Assembly: GCA_002319875.1 (NCBI GenBank)
Contig: DCFS01000256.1
Location: 10,927 to 24,027, forward strand
Length of the DNA stretch: 13,101 nucleotides
Direction: 5' to 3'
From: Treponema sp. UBA1798
GTDB lineage: Bacteria > Spirochaetota > Spirochaetia > Treponematales > Treponemataceae
Shown here: positions 12,448 through 13,101 of the stretch, piece after piece
Layout of the letters: the number at the start of each line of letters is the position of its first letter
Numbering within the stretch: the first letter of the stretch is position 1
Translations under genes and position numbers: made by a program
The notes under the pieces: model-generated
What the model was told of the DNA's origin: nothing
The model's database searches: none
The model's input: the letters and a program-made list of their open reading frames with translations, nothing else

Positions 12448-13101
12448 TTAACTTTTCAACTTCGGATCCATCGCATCCCGGAGACCATCGCCCAGAAGAT
12501 TCAATGCCAATACGGTAACAACAATAGCGAGCCCGGGATAAATAACGAGGTGCGGAGCCTGACGGATAAACTGGCGGGATGCAGAAAGCATAGCTCCCCA
12601 TTCAGGTATCGGAGGCTGTACACCTAAGCCAATAAAACTTAAACCTGCGGCCATTGTTATGGTCTGTGCCACACCCATTGTAGCCTGAACAATCAAGGGA
12701 GAAATACAGTTCGGCATCAGATGGATAAAAATTATTCTGAATCTGCTGCAGTTTATAGACTGTGCAGCCTCAATATATTCATTGTTACGTTCCTTCATCA
12801 TCTGGGCTCGCAGCATACGGGCCATACCGGAAATATTACTGACGGAAAGAGCAATAATAGTATTTACAAAACCAGGTCCAAGAACCGCAGATATAACAAT
12901 CATAAGAAGCATTCCGGGAATAGCCTGTATAACGTCGAGAATACGCATCAGCAGATTATCTATCTGCCCACCGAAATATCCGGCGAGAGCACCAATAACA
13001 ACACCGAATGCTACAGAGATAGATACGGCAAATATACCTATTGAAATTGAAAAACGGCTTCCATATAGTACACGGGAAAAAATATCCCTGCCCATGTCAT
13101 C
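12448..13101 (-). CDS. dppC: Peptide ABC transporter permease DppC/OppC, 5' end outside window
   Basis: This is the inner-membrane channel subunit of the right-hand peptide importer. The 217 residues seen begin DDMGRDIFSRVLYGSRFS, the conserved TDxxGRD motif that normally lies some 60-90 residues into DppC. The ATG at 13095 is therefore internal and the true start lies beyond the right edge. About five membrane helices follow. The coupling loop EYIEAAQSINCSRFRIIF is a textbook EAA motif, followed by HLMPN. The segment IGLGVQPPIPEWGAML and the C-terminus GDGLRDAMDPKLKS are typical of the family. dppD and dppF follow on the same strand with gaps of 11 and 1 bases. The binding-protein and dppB genes of this operon are expected to the right. 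Confidence 0.95.
   Translation of the reverse strand, partial: DDMGRDIFSRVLYGSRFSISIGIFAVSISVAFGVVIGALAGYFGGQIDNLLMRILDVIQAIPGMLLMIVISAVLGPGFVNTIIALSVSNISGMARMLRAQMMKERNNEYIEAAQSINCSRFRIIFIHLMPNCISPLIVQATMGVAQTITMAAGLSFIGLGVQPPIPEWGAMLSASRQFIRQAPHLVIYPGLAIVVTVLALNLLGDGLRDAMDPKLKS

Noticed and set aside
12437..12601. 55-codon N-terminal extension of dppD
   Set aside because: It lies entirely in dppC, has no family similarity (Cys/Ser/Tyr-rich), and the ATG at 12436 gives a normal DppD N-terminus.

Overview
The window looks like a stretch of a spirochaete chromosome, most likely Treponema or a close relative. That placement is inferred from gene content, not from a marker gene: a treponeme-style lipoprotein signal (LVSC-A), a secreted LPP20-like protein fused to a SUMF1-type domain, two peptide-type ABC transporters, and clusters of near-perfect A/T-rich inverted repeats between genes. 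No rRNA, tRNA, transposase, CRISPR array or phage gene is visible. The left 8 kb is more G+C-rich than the right 5 kb.

Layout. (1) Positions 7983 down to 1, minus strand: a tightly packed unit of six genes in transcription order. They are a secreted LPP20/SUMF1-like protein, a 481-aa lipoprotein, a membrane-anchored family-5 solute-binding protein, a DppB-like permease, a DppC-like permease, and a tandem-fused ABC ATPase that runs off the left edge. Most junctions overlap or abut (TAATG, a 17-bp overlap, ATGA). Two junctions instead carry long RNA-folding sequences: one between the SUMF1-like gene and the lipoprotein, and one between the binding protein and the first permease. (2) 7984-8541: a divergent control region with a 16-bp perfect palindrome and a very good sigma-70 promoter reading right. 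(3) 8542-10273, plus strand: a ROK-family repressor and, 4 bp later, a small two-helix membrane protein with a PH-like tail that starts at TTG. (4) 10274-10500: a convergent intergenic region with four consecutive hairpins. (5) 13101 down to 10501, minus strand: the end of a conventional oligopeptide/dipeptide transporter operon, comprising dppC (5' end outside the window), dppD and dppF.

How they may work together. The left operon encodes a complete ABC importer (binding protein, two permeases, two nucleotide-binding domains in one chain) preceded by two exported proteins of unknown function. The right operon is a second, more orthodox peptide importer whose binding protein and first permease would lie outside the window. 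The ROK repressor is transcribed divergently from the left operon. Its promoter and the operon's upstream region share a CTGCCG half-site, so it may control both itself and the operon. The substrate of the left transporter cannot be read from sequence.

The most notable points are: a SUMF1-like domain without the catalytic cysteines; a ROK protein missing all four zinc ligands; a fused ATPase with an atypical first Q-loop; and hairpin clusters, one placed exactly between a binding-protein gene and its permeases.
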